Of a stretch of 64,000 nt of DNA, positions 1-8,597 are shown piece by piece. The notes beneath the pieces are model-generated. The model had not been told where the DNA came from. It saw nothing but the letters and a program-made list of their open reading frames with translations, and ran no database searches. A program made the position numbers and the translations under genes. Source of the DNA: Dietzia natronolimnaea. Its GTDB lineage: Bacteria > Actinomycetota > Actinomycetes > Mycobacteriales > Mycobacteriaceae. Location of the stretch: positions 1 through 64,000 of the forward strand of contig NZ_NTGA01000009.1 in the NCBI RefSeq assembly GCF_002289575.1, written 5' to 3'. Each line of letters starts with the position of its first letter. Position 1 is the first letter of the stretch.

Positions 1-136
1 GGCCCATCAGGCCCCCGATTAGCCGGATAATGCTGGGATAACGCGATGGCCGAATCGTTCTTCTCCGCCCTGAAGAACGAGCGTGTCCACCGAACCGCCT
101 ACGCCACGAAGCGGCAAGCCAGGCGCGACGTCATCA
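1..136 (+). pseudogene. IS3-family transposase (OrfB) remnant, upstream part
   Basis: Frame 1 reads CWDNAMAESFFSALKNERVH, the conserved stretch near the last catalytic glutamate of IS3-family OrfB integrases. A TAA at 28-30 interrupts the frame just before CWDN, where related proteins usually have a polar residue; a C-to-T change of CAA would explain it. The frame continues to RDVI and is then cut by the IS256 insertion. It resumes at 1540 with VISYIEGFYNTRRRHSALGY. The gene was therefore probably already dead before the second insertion. The 5' part lies outside the window. Confidence 0.85.
129..136. repeat. Left 8-bp target-site duplication of the IS256 element
   Basis: CGTCATCA here is repeated at 1540-1547. 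An 8-bp duplication fits IS256-family transposition. Joining the flanks through one copy restores the IS3 transposase frame (RDVISYIEG). Confidence 0.85.
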
Positions 137-1539
137 AGAGGGTGTTTCATTGAGTGTGTAAGGGTCCGGTCTCGAACCGAGGTGTGACCTACGGGTTTCA
201 CCTCTTGGAAGGACCGACCGAATGACCGAAATTGCTGGTGCGCAGAACCCCCTCGCTGGGGTTCTCAACGCCAATCAGATCGACGCGATGGTGACCGCCG
301 CCGAGGAGCTCGGTGAGGGCCGCCATGGGGTCGAGGAGCTGCTGACGCGGATGACCAAGGCCGTACTGGAGCGGGCCATGGAAGCCGAACTCAGCGACCA
401 CCTGGGCTACGAGGCCGGAGACCCCGCCGGCCATGGGAGCGGCAACTCCCGCAACGGCAAGACCACCAAGAGCGTCCAGACCCTCCAGGGCCCTGTGGAG
501 CTGACCGTGCCGCGGGACCGCAATAGCTCGTTTGAGCCGGTAATCGTTCCCAAGAGGGCCCGCCGGCTGGGCAAGGTCGAGGACATGATCCTGTCCCTCT
601 ACGCCCGTGGAATGACGACACGGGATATCGGCTCACACATCGAGGAGATCTACGGCTCCAAGGTTTCCGCCGCGACCATCTCCAGGGTCACCGACGTGGT
701 GACAGACGAGATCGCCCTCTGGCAGTCCCGGCCGCTGGAGACGGTGTATCCGATCGTCTACATCGATGCGATCTGGTTGAAGATCCGCGACGGTGGAGTC
801 GTGTCCAACAAAGCCTGCCACGTGGCCGTAGGCGTCGATCTGGAGGGCCGTAAGCAGGTGCTGGGCCTATGGCTCGGCGCCACCGAGGGGGCCAAGTTCT
901 GGGCCAACGTGCTGACGGAAATCCGCAATCGCGGAGCCAAGGACATCTTGATCCTGTGCTGCGACGGGCTGACCGGGCTGCCGGCCGCGGTCAACAGCGT
1001 CTACCCCGAGACCGTGGTGCAGACCTGCGTGGTGCACCTGCTGCGATCGGCCATGAAGTACGCCTCCTACACCGACCGCAAGACCATGGCCAAGGACATG
1101 AAGCCGATCTACACAGCGGCCACCGTGCAGGCCGCCGAGATGGCGATGGAGGCCTTCGCCGAGACCTGGGGCACCAAGGCCCCAGGGGCGGTGTTGGCGT
1201 GGCGCAATGCGTGGGACGACTTCACTCCGTTCCTGGCGTTCACGCCGGAGATCCGCAAGGTCATTTACACGACGAATCAAATCGAGTCGATCAACTATCA
1301 ACTCCGGAAGATCACCAAAACCAGGGGCTCATTCCCCTCGGCTGAGGCGGCGATCAAGCTGGTCTATCTCGGCATCCGCAACATCGAAACCACCCGCGGT
1401 GGCGAACTCGGCACCGGCACCCAGGGATGGCACCAAGCGTTGAACGCCTTCGCCGTGCAATTCCCCAACAGACTCCCACTCTGACCACCCGGCAGAGGGG
1501 CTAACTGACCGGCCCCTTACACAGAAAACTTGACACGCC
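137..1539 (+). mobile_element. IS256-family insertion sequence, intact, inserted in an IS3 remnant
   Basis: The 1,403-bp element lies between 8-bp direct repeats. Its subterminal inverted repeats are TGTGTAAGGGTCCGGT (155-170) and the complement of ACCGGCCCCTTACACA (1508-1523), identical at 15 of 16 positions. It carries one complete transposase gene. The extreme ends are less alike (about 18 and 16 nt outside these repeats), so the exact termini were set from the duplications and the restored host frame rather than from the repeats. Confidence 0.85.
222..1484 (+). CDS. IS256-family transposase
   Basis: This 420-aa DDE transposase of the mutator/IS256 type is full length for the family. Visible catalytic landmarks are the first Asp in VYIDAIWLKIRD (about residue 187), the second Asp in LCCDGLTGLPAAV (about residue 247) and the Glu in TTNQIESINYQLRK (about residue 350). 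The N-terminal third has the family block LGYEAGDPAGHGSGNSRNGK. The ATG at 222 follows a GGAAGGA ribosome-binding site. Nothing in it looks broken, so the copy may be active. A degraded relative lies at 7475-7695. Confidence 0.95.
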   Translation: MTEIAGAQNPLAGVLNANQIDAMVTAAEELGEGRHGVEELLTRMTKAVLERAMEAELSDHLGYEAGDPAGHGSGNSRNGKTTKSVQTLQGPVELTVPRDRNSSFEPVIVPKRARRLGKVEDMILSLYARGMTTRDIGSHIEEIYGSKVSAATISRVTDVVTDEIALWQSRPLETVYPIVYIDAIWLKIRDGGVVSNKACHVAVGVDLEGRKQVLGLWLGATEGAKFWANVLTEIRNRGAKDILILCCDGLTGLPAAVNSVYPETVVQTCVVHLLRSAMKYASYTDRKTMAKDMKPIYTAATVQAAEMAMEAFAETWGTKAPGAVLAWRNAWDDFTPFLAFTPEIRKVIYTTNQIESINYQLRKITKTRGSFPSAEAAIKLVYLGIRNIETTRGGELGTGTQGWHQALNAFAVQFPNRLPL

Positions 1540-1654
1540 CGTCATCAGCTACATCGAGGGGTTCTACAACACCCGACGGCGCCATTCAGCGCTCGGCTAC
1601 AAGCGCCCGAACGAGGTGCACTACGCTGACCTCCAGCCGGCAACGGCAGCGTAG
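1540..1654 (+). pseudogene. IS3-family transposase remnant, downstream part
   Basis: The frame reads VISYIEGFYNTRRRHSALGY followed by KRPNEVHYADLQPATAA and a TAG at 1652-1654. This is the usual C-terminus of IS3-family OrfB, and it joins the fragment at 1-136 once the IS256 element and one 8-bp repeat (1540-1547) are removed. Confidence 0.9.
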
Positions 1655-1662
1655 AGAAACCA

Positions 1663-2188
1663 TCAACTCCGCTGTCCGAAATCGACGCGGCAGGTCAGAC
1701 CGCGCACCCGGGTGTAGCCGTAGGCGGCGGCCTGTTTGGCGTAACCGTGGACCTCGCGCACAGTGTCATCGACATCGATGAATGTGAGCTCTTCGCCGGC
1801 ACCGCCACCGGCCACAAGCCGCGGCACTCGTGCTTGCAGCCCCGCCAGCACCGCTGCGCCGACGGCATCGAGTTGTTGCACGTGCCCGTTGAGTGAACGA
1901 GCGAAGGAATGTGCCCAGCGTGGACGGGGCACGCACGCCGGAGACCAACCGCCCCATCCCGCCGTGGCGCAACAGATCTAGATCGTCAATGCTGTCAGCG
2001 CCGGCGAGCATCCCGCCCACCACGCTCGAGGCCTTGGCCGCCGCGTTCGGCGAAGCAACGCTCAGCCGCAGGTCCAGAAGACCATGCAGACCGGCCGACC
2101 CGGCCAACCGCATCGTCGGCACCAGACCAGACTCCGACACCAGGTTCGCATCATCGAACACCGGACAGATCGTGTGAGAGGATTTCAC
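1663..2188 (-). pseudogene. IS1380-family transposase relic, truncated and frameshifted
   Basis: Reading leftwards from 2188, one frame gives CPVFDDANLVSESGLVPTMR, then AGADSIDDLDLLRHGGMGRL and RAPSTLGTFLRSFT, the N-terminal blocks of IS1380-family transposases. Near 1890 the similarity moves to another frame (GHVQQLDAVGAAVLAGL, then FIDVDDTVREVHGYAKQAAA and YGYTRVRGL) and ends at about 1663. The part after the first catalytic Asp region is missing. One frameshift plus the C-terminal truncation make it non-functional. Confidence 0.85.
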
Positions 2189-2199
2189 TCGCGAGGTGA

Positions 2200-2256
2200 C
2201 CCTTCTGGGGGACGATTGGCGATTTCAGTAACCACCATTCTCCCTGCCCAGAAGGG
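2200..2256. repeat. Inverted repeat upstream of the IS1380 relic
   Basis: CCCTTCTGGG (2200-2209) and CCCAGAAGGG (2247-2256) are perfect complements around a 37-nt loop, and the pairing extends outward with two mismatches (AGGT...ACCT). It lies just upstream of the relic's start. It could be the end of the IS1380 element or a hairpin over its leader; the sequence alone does not decide. Confidence 0.5.
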
Positions 2257-2312
2257 AAACCTCGCCCTACGCCACGCTCACACCCCACTCTCCCTCGGTG
2301 GATCAGGCCTGA

Positions 2313-2490
2313 GTGGCCGCCTACAAGGCCACCATGACGTTGGCGCCGACCGGGCATAGGTTCAGCGAGATCGTCGCCGTGTGCTCGCGGCGGGAGATCG
2401 CGGCGGCCGGCGAAGACGATTGCCGCGTACGGCGTCACGGCCCGGGCAGGCGGCATCGATGAGCCCGGCCGAAATCGGACCCGAAGTCGC
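2313..2490 (+). pseudogene. istA relic (IS21 family), N-terminal helix-turn-helix part
   Basis: The frame starting at 2313 reads VAAYKATMTLAPTGHRFSEI, then VAVCSRREIAA. This aligns with VADYKAIMMLALAGHSYSEI, VAAVGCSRREIAA of the intact IstA encoded at 4163-5833, with a two-residue gap. Further matches (GQAASMSPAEI against GQAASMNPAEI) appear in a second frame, so frameshifts have accumulated. It points rightwards, opposite to the intact copy, and is the trace of a third IS21-type insertion. Confidence 0.7.
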
Positions 2491-2539
2491 TGGATGCCCC
2501 CGACCGGCGCTACCCGATGCTCGTCCTCTCGCTACCCGA

Positions 2540-3121
2540 TCAGCAGAACCCCGCTATCCGAAACGCGTCCCTAACACGCATGCCCTCATCGGGTGGGTCG
2601 AGGAGCCATTCGTCGAGCACGAGCAGCGTGAAGGCGGCGTACTTTTTCAGGAACGTCGAGCTGCCGTTCGGTTTGTCCCGCGCCAACGCCCACGCCTCGG
2701 CCAGGTCGGGCATCCGGATGTAGTGGGCCCGGATCCGGTGCGTGCATGCCTGCTTGGCCAGAGCGCAGCCGAGGTAGGACTTACCAGAGCCGGTGAAGCC
2801 CTGGAAGACGACATTCTGATGCCGGTCGATGAACGAGCAGGTGCCCAGTTGCGCGATCACGCCTTGGTCCAGGCCCCGCTCGGCGATCATGTCCAGCCGC
2901 CTGAGGTCAGCGTTCGGGTAGCGCAGGCCGGCTCGCCGGATCAGGCCCTCGACCTTGGCGTGGGTGAACGAGGAGTGGGCCTCGTCCACGACGATCTTGA
3001 CCTGGTCCTCGAACCCCATGCCCATCATGAGGGTCTCATCGCGGGCCTCGAACGATTCCAGCAGCGCGGTGGCGCCCATCTCCCGCAGCTTGCGACGGGT
3101 CTCGGGATCGAGCCGGGTCAT
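2540..3121 (-). pseudogene. IstB-like ATPase of IS21 copy A, C-terminally truncated
   Basis: The 193 residues correspond to the AAA+ helper ATPase of IS21 transposition. Walker A (GFTGSGKSYLGCALAKQA) is at about residue 108 and Walker B (LLVLDEWLL) at about residue 168. Family members are about 250 aa; this copy stops shortly after Walker B, where the unrelated istA relic begins. Its ATG overlaps the istA stop by four bases (ATGA, 3118-3121), which identifies it as the partner of the interrupted istA at 3118-3286 and 5910-7315. Confidence 0.85.
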
Positions 3122-3286
3122 CGCGCACCTCCCGTGGCGTAGTAGTCGGCCCCGCGCACGTAACCGCCGGCGTCCTGGGAGGGTGGGTCCTGGCTGGCTC
3201 TGCCGGTCGATGGTGTGGGTTTGTCCTGCCCGGTTTCCAGGATCGGCCGCAGGTGGGCGTACCGCGGGGAGCGGATCGGTCCGGCC
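3118..3286 (-). pseudogene. istA of IS21 copy A, 3' part cut off by IS21 copy B
   Basis: The minus strand encodes GPIRSPRYAHLRPILETGQD and later DAGGYVRGADYYATGGAR then TGA, the C-terminal tail of actinobacterial IstA proteins. Removing 3293-5909 and one 6-bp duplication joins it in frame to the 5' part, giving EAACRIALAGPIRSPRYAHL. The TGA overlaps the istB start. Confidence 0.85.
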
Positions 3287-3292
3287 AACGCG
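3287..3292. repeat. Left 6-bp target duplication of IS21 copy B
   Basis: AACGCG, repeated at 5910-5915 immediately outside the other end of the element. Confidence 0.8.
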
Positions 3293-3395
3293 TGGCAGAT
3301 AGGGCTTGTCGGTACTGCGGGTCCGGCGAGTCGGTACCGCTGTTCCGGCGACCCGGAACCGGCCCGTGTGTGAGGCGGGCCGGCACCGTCGGGGG

Positions 3396-4166
3396 TTACT
3401 CCCAGTATCCGGTGGTCGCGCGGGCTTGGTCGTCGCGTTGGCGGCGCATGTCGACTTCGCCGAGGTTGATCTCGCGGGCGTTGTTGGCCAAGCGGTTGAC
3501 GATGGAATCGGCGGCCACCCGGTCGGGCAGTGCTTCGAGCCAGTACGCCGGCCGGGACTGGGAGGCGATCATCGTCGGCAGGCGATGCTCCCGGTTGGCC
3601 AGGACGGCGAACAAATCGTTGGCGGCTTCAGGGTCGATCCCCACGGTGAGGAAGTCGTCGATGATCAGTAGCTCCACGTCCGAGAGGTCATTGAGCATCT
3701 TCTGGTGGCGGATCCCGTCGCCTCGGGCGATGACCAGCCGCCGGGCGAGCTCGTCCATCCGGGCATAGGTGACGGTGTGCCCGTTCTGGCAGGCGGCGAT
3801 CCCGATCGCGCAGGCCAGGTAGGTTTTCCCACCGCCGGTCGGTGAGATCACCAGCAGGTTTGTGGGGTCCTGGCGCCAGTGGTGCCCGGCGTAGCGTTTC
3901 ATCCGCACCGGGGTGATCCCGCGTCCTTCCTGGTAGTTGATCTCGGCGATCGAGGCTTGTGGAATGGGGAACTTCGCCGCGCGGATGAGCTTGTCGATCC
4001 GGTGGGCCTGGCGCTGGTCCAGGGCGTCGTCGACGGCGGTGAGGAAGATCTGCTCCGGGGTGAGCTCGTCATTGGCCTCATCGCTGATCAGCTCCTCGAA
4101 CCGGGTGGCCACGTGCGTGATGCGCAGGCTGCGGAACTTCTGATGATCGATCTCGGTGAACATCAC
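3396..4166 (-). CDS. istB: IstB-type helper ATPase of IS21 copy B
   Basis: This 256-aa AAA+ ATPase is full length. Walker A is SPTGGGKTYLACAIG at about residue 110, Walker B is ELLIIDDFL at about residue 167, and a sensor-like stretch MIASQSRPAYW follows. It should assist IstA in target capture. The start is either GTG at 4166 (overlapping the istA stop by four bases) or the adjacent ATG at 4163. Either way it is translationally coupled to istA. Confidence 0.92.
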   Translation of the reverse strand: MMFTEIDHQKFRSLRITHVATRFEELISDEANDELTPEQIFLTAVDDALDQRQAHRIDKLIRAAKFPIPQASIAEINYQEGRGITPVRMKRYAGHHWRQDPTNLLVISPTGGGKTYLACAIGIAACQNGHTVTYARMDELARRLVIARGDGIRHQKMLNDLSDVELLIIDDFLTVGIDPEAANDLFAVLANREHRLPTMIASQSRPAYWLEALPDRVAADSIVNRLANNAREINLGEVDMRRQRDDQARATTGYWE

Positions 4167-5833
4167 ACGCCCTCCCCGCTGCGGCCGCGGGCGTAATGGT
4201 CGGCCGACCGGACTTGGATCGCCCCGTCATCCCGGGGGCCGGCCGGTGGTGGGGGCTTTCGTGTGGCGGCCGCCGGTACGGCGGGACGGGGCGCCTTGCC
4301 GTCGGAGTCGATCGTGGCCATCACGCGTTTGAGCACGCTGTAGCTGCCGGCACTGTTCTGGTTGAGCAGTACCTGGCAGGCTGCCTCGAGCCGCTGGCGA
4401 CTGCGCTTGCCGAGAGTGTCGAGGATGTTCTGGCAGTCCAGATAGCCCTGCGCCTCGATCACGTGACGATCCAAGATCTGGGCGATCACCTGCTCGGTGG
4501 CGGGGCCGAATCCGCGGGCGCGGTCGGTGAACCACTGCCGCGACCACAGGCCGTCGATGCCCTGGTGTTGCTTTGGGGCGTGGGCGAGCACGGTGGAGTA
4601 CTGGCCCTTGCGGCCATGGCGCCGCGGATGCTCGCAGACGACCTGGTCGCCGTCGAAGATCGTCACCGACTGCGCCGTCAGGCGCACCCTAAGTAGCTGA
4701 CCGGCGAAGGTGTACGGCACCGAGTAGTACTGCGAATCGCAGGACACGTGATAGTTCCGCCCGACCTTGAGTTGCTTCCACTCCACCGTGGCGAACCCGT
4801 CGTCGGGCAGCGCCGTCAGCAGCGGTGCTTCGTCGGATTCGAACCGCTCCCACCTGGTCGTGCCGTCAGCCCGACGGATGGCGGTGTTGATCTCCGCGAC
4901 ACGGTCGGCGATCGCCGAGTTCAGGGCCTCGACGGTGGTCCACACCTCCTCGGCGAGATAGCCGATGACGCGCTTGTTGACCACGTCCACGGCCGATTCC
5001 ACGGCCGCCTTGTCGCGGGGTTTGCGGACCCGCGCCGGCACGATCGCCGTGCCGTAATGGTCGGCCAACTGCTGATAGCGGACGTTGACCGCCCTGGCCG
5101 CCTCACCCTTGGCCTGCCGGTGAGTGGCGGTGGTCGGATTGTCGGGCACCACCATCTGCGGCGTCCCGCCGAAGAAATCGAACGCGGCGACGTGCGCGTC
5201 GATCCAGGACGGGGACTTCATATCGGTGAAGCCGCGGCAGAAGACCGCACCGGAGTACGGCAGCACCCCCACGAACAGGTACAGCTTGGTGACCTGGCCG
5301 GTGACGGCGTCGAGGACCTCGAGGGTGTCGCCGGCCCAGTCGACCAGCATCGTTCTGCCGGGTTCGTGATGCAGCGTGGCCACGACGTCCTTGACCCGTG
5401 CGTGCTCGGCAAACAGGGCGCAGTACTGCGAGTACCCGTACTTCTTCCCGGCCCCGGCGGGGTCGGCGAGGTACTTGCCCCACGCCTGCTGGATGGTGAA
5501 GTGCCGGTTGAACTTCATCGACGCCAGCACCCGGTCAAAATCCGGCTGGTTGTAGTCCTCCGAGACGCGCTTGCGCCCATCGGGAAACATCCCGGCGATC
5601 TCCGCCGGGTTCATCGACGCAGCCTGGCCGGCGGTGATGCCGTACGCGGTGATCGTCTTCTTCACCGCCGCGATCTCCCGCCGCGAGCACCCGACGGCAG
5701 CAACGATCTCACTGTAGCTATGCCCGGCCAGCGCCAACATCATGATGGCCTTGTAGTCGGCCACATCAGCCTCCTCAAATAGGAAGAGGCGACGCAGTCG
5801 CGCCGCCTCATCTTGAGCAGACCACTCGGGCAC
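4163..5833 (-). CDS. istA: IstA transposase of IS21 copy B
   Basis: This 556-aa transposase has an N-terminal helix-turn-helix region (GHSYSEIVAAVGCSRREIAA, about residues 33-52) and a DDE integrase core with Asp in MLVDWAGD (about 166), Asp in VVPDNPTT (about 229) and Glu in DKAAVESAVDVV (about 278). The length is normal and no lesion is visible. It is the first gene of the istAB pair. A degenerate copy of its N-terminus lies at 2313-2490. Confidence 0.93.
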   Translation of the reverse strand: MPEWSAQDEAARLRRLFLFEEADVADYKAIMMLALAGHSYSEIVAAVGCSRREIAAVKKTITAYGITAGQAASMNPAEIAGMFPDGRKRVSEDYNQPDFDRVLASMKFNRHFTIQQAWGKYLADPAGAGKKYGYSQYCALFAEHARVKDVVATLHHEPGRTMLVDWAGDTLEVLDAVTGQVTKLYLFVGVLPYSGAVFCRGFTDMKSPSWIDAHVAAFDFFGGTPQMVVPDNPTTATHRQAKGEAARAVNVRYQQLADHYGTAIVPARVRKPRDKAAVESAVDVVNKRVIGYLAEEVWTTVEALNSAIADRVAEINTAIRRADGTTRWERFESDEAPLLTALPDDGFATVEWKQLKVGRNYHVSCDSQYYSVPYTFAGQLLRVRLTAQSVTIFDGDQVVCEHPRRHGRKGQYSTVLAHAPKQHQGIDGLWSRQWFTDRARGFGPATEQVIAQILDRHVIEAQGYLDCQNILDTLGKRSRQRLEAACQVLLNQNSAGSYSVLKRVMATIDSDGKAPRPAVPAAATRKPPPPAGPRDDGAIQVRSADHYARGRSGEGV

Positions 5834-5909
5834 GACCGAGGAGTACCGAGTCGCCGGAATCGAAGTACCGGATCGCCGGACTAGGCGTACCCACTAGCCC
5901 TATCTGCCA

Positions 5910-7315
5910 AACGCGATCCGACACGCGGCCTCGACTCGCTCGGCGGAGTAGCGGCGGGTCAGCCGCAGGACTGCCAGCGCGGGATTGATGCCCTGCTCGG
6001 CGACGGGGACCGATTCGAAGATCCGATCGGTCACGATCACAGCGGAGGGGCCCACTCGCTCGGCCCACTCCCGCACCCTCGACTGGTCCCACTGCCGGTA
6101 CTTCGGCCCGGCCGGCAGATCAGCGTCATTGGTGCGGTAGGCGTTGACCACGCTCTCGGGCAGCAGCACGTGGCTCGCCAACCGTTGGTGGCCGCGGTGT
6201 ACCTCCAGCATCGACTCGGTGATCCGCAGGTCCACCTTGGCGCCCACGTGCGGGTACGGCACGGAGTAGAAGTTGCGGGCCCAGGACACGTGGCCGTTCC
6301 GCCCGACTCGCCGACCGTAGACCCAGCGACTGATCTCATACCCGGTGGCCGGAAGCGGCCGCAGCAACTCCTTCTCCTCTGAGGTGAACACGCTGGCCCG
6401 CGAGCCTGCCCGCTTCTGGAACGGCTCACCGTTGTAGGCCCCAAGCTGGTCGGCGATCGCCGTCTTCAGCTCGGCAAGCGTCGCGAACGTCCGCGTGCGT
6501 AGCGCCGCGATGACCCAGGTGGCCACGTGCGCGACAGTGTTCTCCACGCTCGCCTTGTCCTTGGGCTTGCGCACCCGGCCGGGAAGGACCGCGGCCGAGT
6601 AATGCGCGGCCATCTCCCGGTAGGCGTCATTGAGAACGATCTCGCCCTCGCGGGGATGCTTGATCACGCCGGTCTTGAGATTGTCACAGGCGATTCGCGG
6701 TACCGAGCCGCCGAAGAACTCGAACATCGCAACATGGGCGCGCAGCCAGGTGTCCTGCTTCATGTCCAGCGTTGGCTCGACGAAGGCATAGCGGCTGAAC
6801 GGCAGGCACGCCACGAACAGATACACCCGGGTCGACTCGCCCGTCACCGGATCGGTCAGCTGCATCGTCGGCCCCGACCAGTCCACCTCGACGGTCTGCC
6901 CGGCCTTATGCCCGACGCGGGAGGCAAGCCCAGCGACCTGCACATGCTGCTGGTACTGCTTGCAGAACCTGTCGTACCCCATCGCCGGCGAGCCCGAGCT
7001 GGCGCACCGGTCGACGTACTCGCCGTGCAGTAGCTTCATCGTGACCCCGACCCGGGCCATCTCCCGATGTACCTCGGCCCAGTCTGGCTCGGCGAACACG
7101 CTCTCGTGCTCGCCACGGCCGGGGAACAACAGCGAGTACACCTCGCCGTCGGGCAGGTCCACCACATCGTCCCAGCTGAGCTGGGCTGTATCAGCGGCCT
7201 CAAACACCGCCGCCACGCTGTTGCGCGAAATCTGCTGCGAGGCCGCGATCGCTCTGCCGGACAGGCCCTCGGCCCGTAGCTGCAAGACGAGTTTCGCCTT
7301 GATCTTCCTCACCAT
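5910..7315 (-). pseudogene. istA of IS21 copy A, 5' part, interrupted
   Basis: The frame codes for most of an IstA transposase: an N-terminal helix-turn-helix, then the DDE residues in VEVDWSGPTM, IACDNLKTG and DKASVENTVAHV. It runs to EAACRIA, where copy B is inserted; read-through into copy B adds FGR and a stop at 5900-5902. The last 55 or so residues are stranded at 3118-3286. The first six bases (5910-5915, AACGCG) are the right-hand target duplication of copy B. The catalytic core is complete, but the product lacks its tail and its istB is truncated. Confidence 0.88.
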
Positions 7316-7324
7316 TGGGAACTG

Positions 7325-7363
7325 CTCCTTCCGCCAGATGCCCGTTACACCCAGCGGAAGGAG
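7325..7363. promoter_or_regulatory. Hairpin that would mask the istA (copy A) ribosome-binding site
   Basis: CTCCTTCCGC (7325-7334) and GCGGAAGGAG (7354-7363) are perfect 10-bp complements around a 19-nt loop. On the minus-strand transcript the arm GCGGAAGGAG next to the istA ATG is its Shine-Dalgarno sequence, nine bases before the start. The other arm lies further upstream and would pair with it in any transcript entering from outside the element. Such arrangements are known to guard IS10/IS50-type elements from read-through; applying that here is inference. Confidence 0.55.
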
Positions 7364-7474
7364 TCTAAGAAGGTGGCTCTCAAGCCGAATAACGATGGCT
7401 CCGAAGCCGTCCAGGGCGTCAAGCAGCCACCGGCTCCCAGACCCAATACGACTGGCCCTCAGAACAACGAATAC

Positions 7475-7695
7475 TCAGGCAGTGCTGGAGCGTGGGATGG
7501 GTGCCGAGCTGACCGGGCACCCGGGCCGCCAGACTCACGCCCGCGGCGGGGACGGAAACCATTGCAATGGCTCGAGCCGGAAGACGGTGGCGACCGAGGT
7601 CGGCCCGGTCGAGATCGACCAGCCGCGCGATCGTCAGGGCTCGTTCGTCTCGCAACTGGTGCCCAAGGGCGCCCGGCACGCACTAATTCCCGACG
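7475..7695 (+). pseudogene. IS256-family transposase fragment
   Basis: The frame reads QAVLERGMGAELTGHPG, later TVATEVGPVEIDQPRDRQGS and FVSQLVPKGARHALI. These match the segment of IS256 transposases around residues 45-115 (compare GPVELTVPRDRNSSFEPVIV in the intact copy at 222-1484). Both the start and the whole catalytic core are missing. It marks the right edge of the IS cluster, next to the lower-GC oxidative genes. Confidence 0.75.
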
Positions 7696-7760
7696 GCAAC
7701 GCAAAGAACCGATCGAATCGCGCCGCCACTGGCAAAATAAGTGGTTCGGCGAATGGCGGG

Positions 7761-8528
7761 TCAGTCCGCTTCGAGGCGGGACGCGAAACCGGGATCGCTG
7801 AATGGCAGACCACGTGAGAAGGCGACGTCTACGGTTGCGGCCGCGCCGTTGATGATTCCCCACGTCGTCTCTGATAGGTGTGCGGTGAAAAACTTGTCGT
7901 CCACCCCTTGCTCACGACCGCTGTCGATCCACCACTGAGTCGCAGATAGACCAAAACCCAGAATGGACGCGACGGCTAAGGGAATGACTGACGTATTTGC
8001 GTGGACACGCTGCAGACTTTCAGTGAACCGATCGGCGACGACCTCCATCACCGATCTCAGTTGGTCAGCAACTCCGCCGTTTCCCGATCCGGAGTATTGA
8101 AACAAGTGATTCGCCATAAGGTATCTGACGACCGCGGGATATTGCCCGACGAGCGCGACGTAGCTCTGGACGGCCGAGCGAACCAGGTCGTCGACCGGAG
8201 CATGATCTTGCTCGGCGAGAATTGTGACTTGCGCCGACTCCCACATCAACGCACCGAGTTTCGCCGCCACCGCCCCGTTCAAGCCCGCTTTGTCGCCGAA
8301 GTAGCGGTACAGCTTCGGTTTAGATACACCGGCCTCCGCAGCGATGTCGTCCATGCTGACGCTTGCGCCATAGCGTTCGATGGTCCGTATGGCCGCGTCG
8401 ACCAGCTGTGCGCGTACCGCGACCCGATGCTCATCCCAACGGGTGCTGCGGGCATCCCTCACCCGACGCTGCACCTGAGATGGTGCGGAGGAAACTCGGC
8501 GGACGACTGACATTCTGGGAGTAACCAT
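7761..8528 (-). CDS. TetR-family transcriptional regulator
   Basis: This 255-aa protein has a typical TetR DNA-binding helix-turn-helix near residues 55-95 (VSMDDIAAEAGVSKPKLYRY, then FGDKAGL) and a variable ligand-binding C-terminal part. The ATG at 8528 is preferred because GGGGAGGG stands nine bases upstream; a start at 8555 would lack one. It is the last gene of the oxidative cluster and follows the hydrolase by 69 bases, so it probably controls the cluster. A candidate operator is at 14217-14231. The ligand is unknown. Confidence 0.85.
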   Translation of the reverse strand: MVTPRMSVVRRVSSAPSQVQRRVRDARSTRWDEHRVAVRAQLVDAAIRTIERYGASVSMDDIAAEAGVSKPKLYRYFGDKAGLNGAVAAKLGALMWESAQVTILAEQDHAPVDDLVRSAVQSYVALVGQYPAVVRYLMANHLFQYSGSGNGGVADQLRSVMEVVADRFTESLQRVHANTSVIPLAVASILGFGLSATQWWIDSGREQGVDDKFFTAHLSETTWGIINGAAATVDVAFSRGLPFSDPGFASRLEAD

Positions 8529-8597
8529 ACCGGAAGTCCCTCCCCAAGCGTTCATCAGCTCATGTGCGTTCGGTCATAGGTATCGACGGTTCGAGAG

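Larger units (their letters stand above)
3293..5909 (-). mobile_element. IS21-family insertion sequence (copy B), intact, nested in IS21 copy A
   Basis: The 2,617-bp element has inverted ends beginning TGGCAGATAGGGCT on both sides, with the TG...CA termini typical of IS21. Inside each end are further repeats of the form TCCGGCGA(G/T)(T/C)CGGTAC, matching the multiple terminal repeats of the family. AACGCG flanks it directly. It encodes istA and istB. Insertion split the istA of another, diverged IS21 element. Confidence 0.88.

Noticed and set aside
1766-2188. Intact 140-aa protein
   Set aside because: It is only the N-terminal part of an IS1380 transposase; its last 30 residues come from out-of-frame translation.
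2381-3142. 253-codon plus-strand frame over the istB remnant
   Set aside because: Antisense shadow of istB; only its first 100 bases carry the istA relic, which is reported separately.
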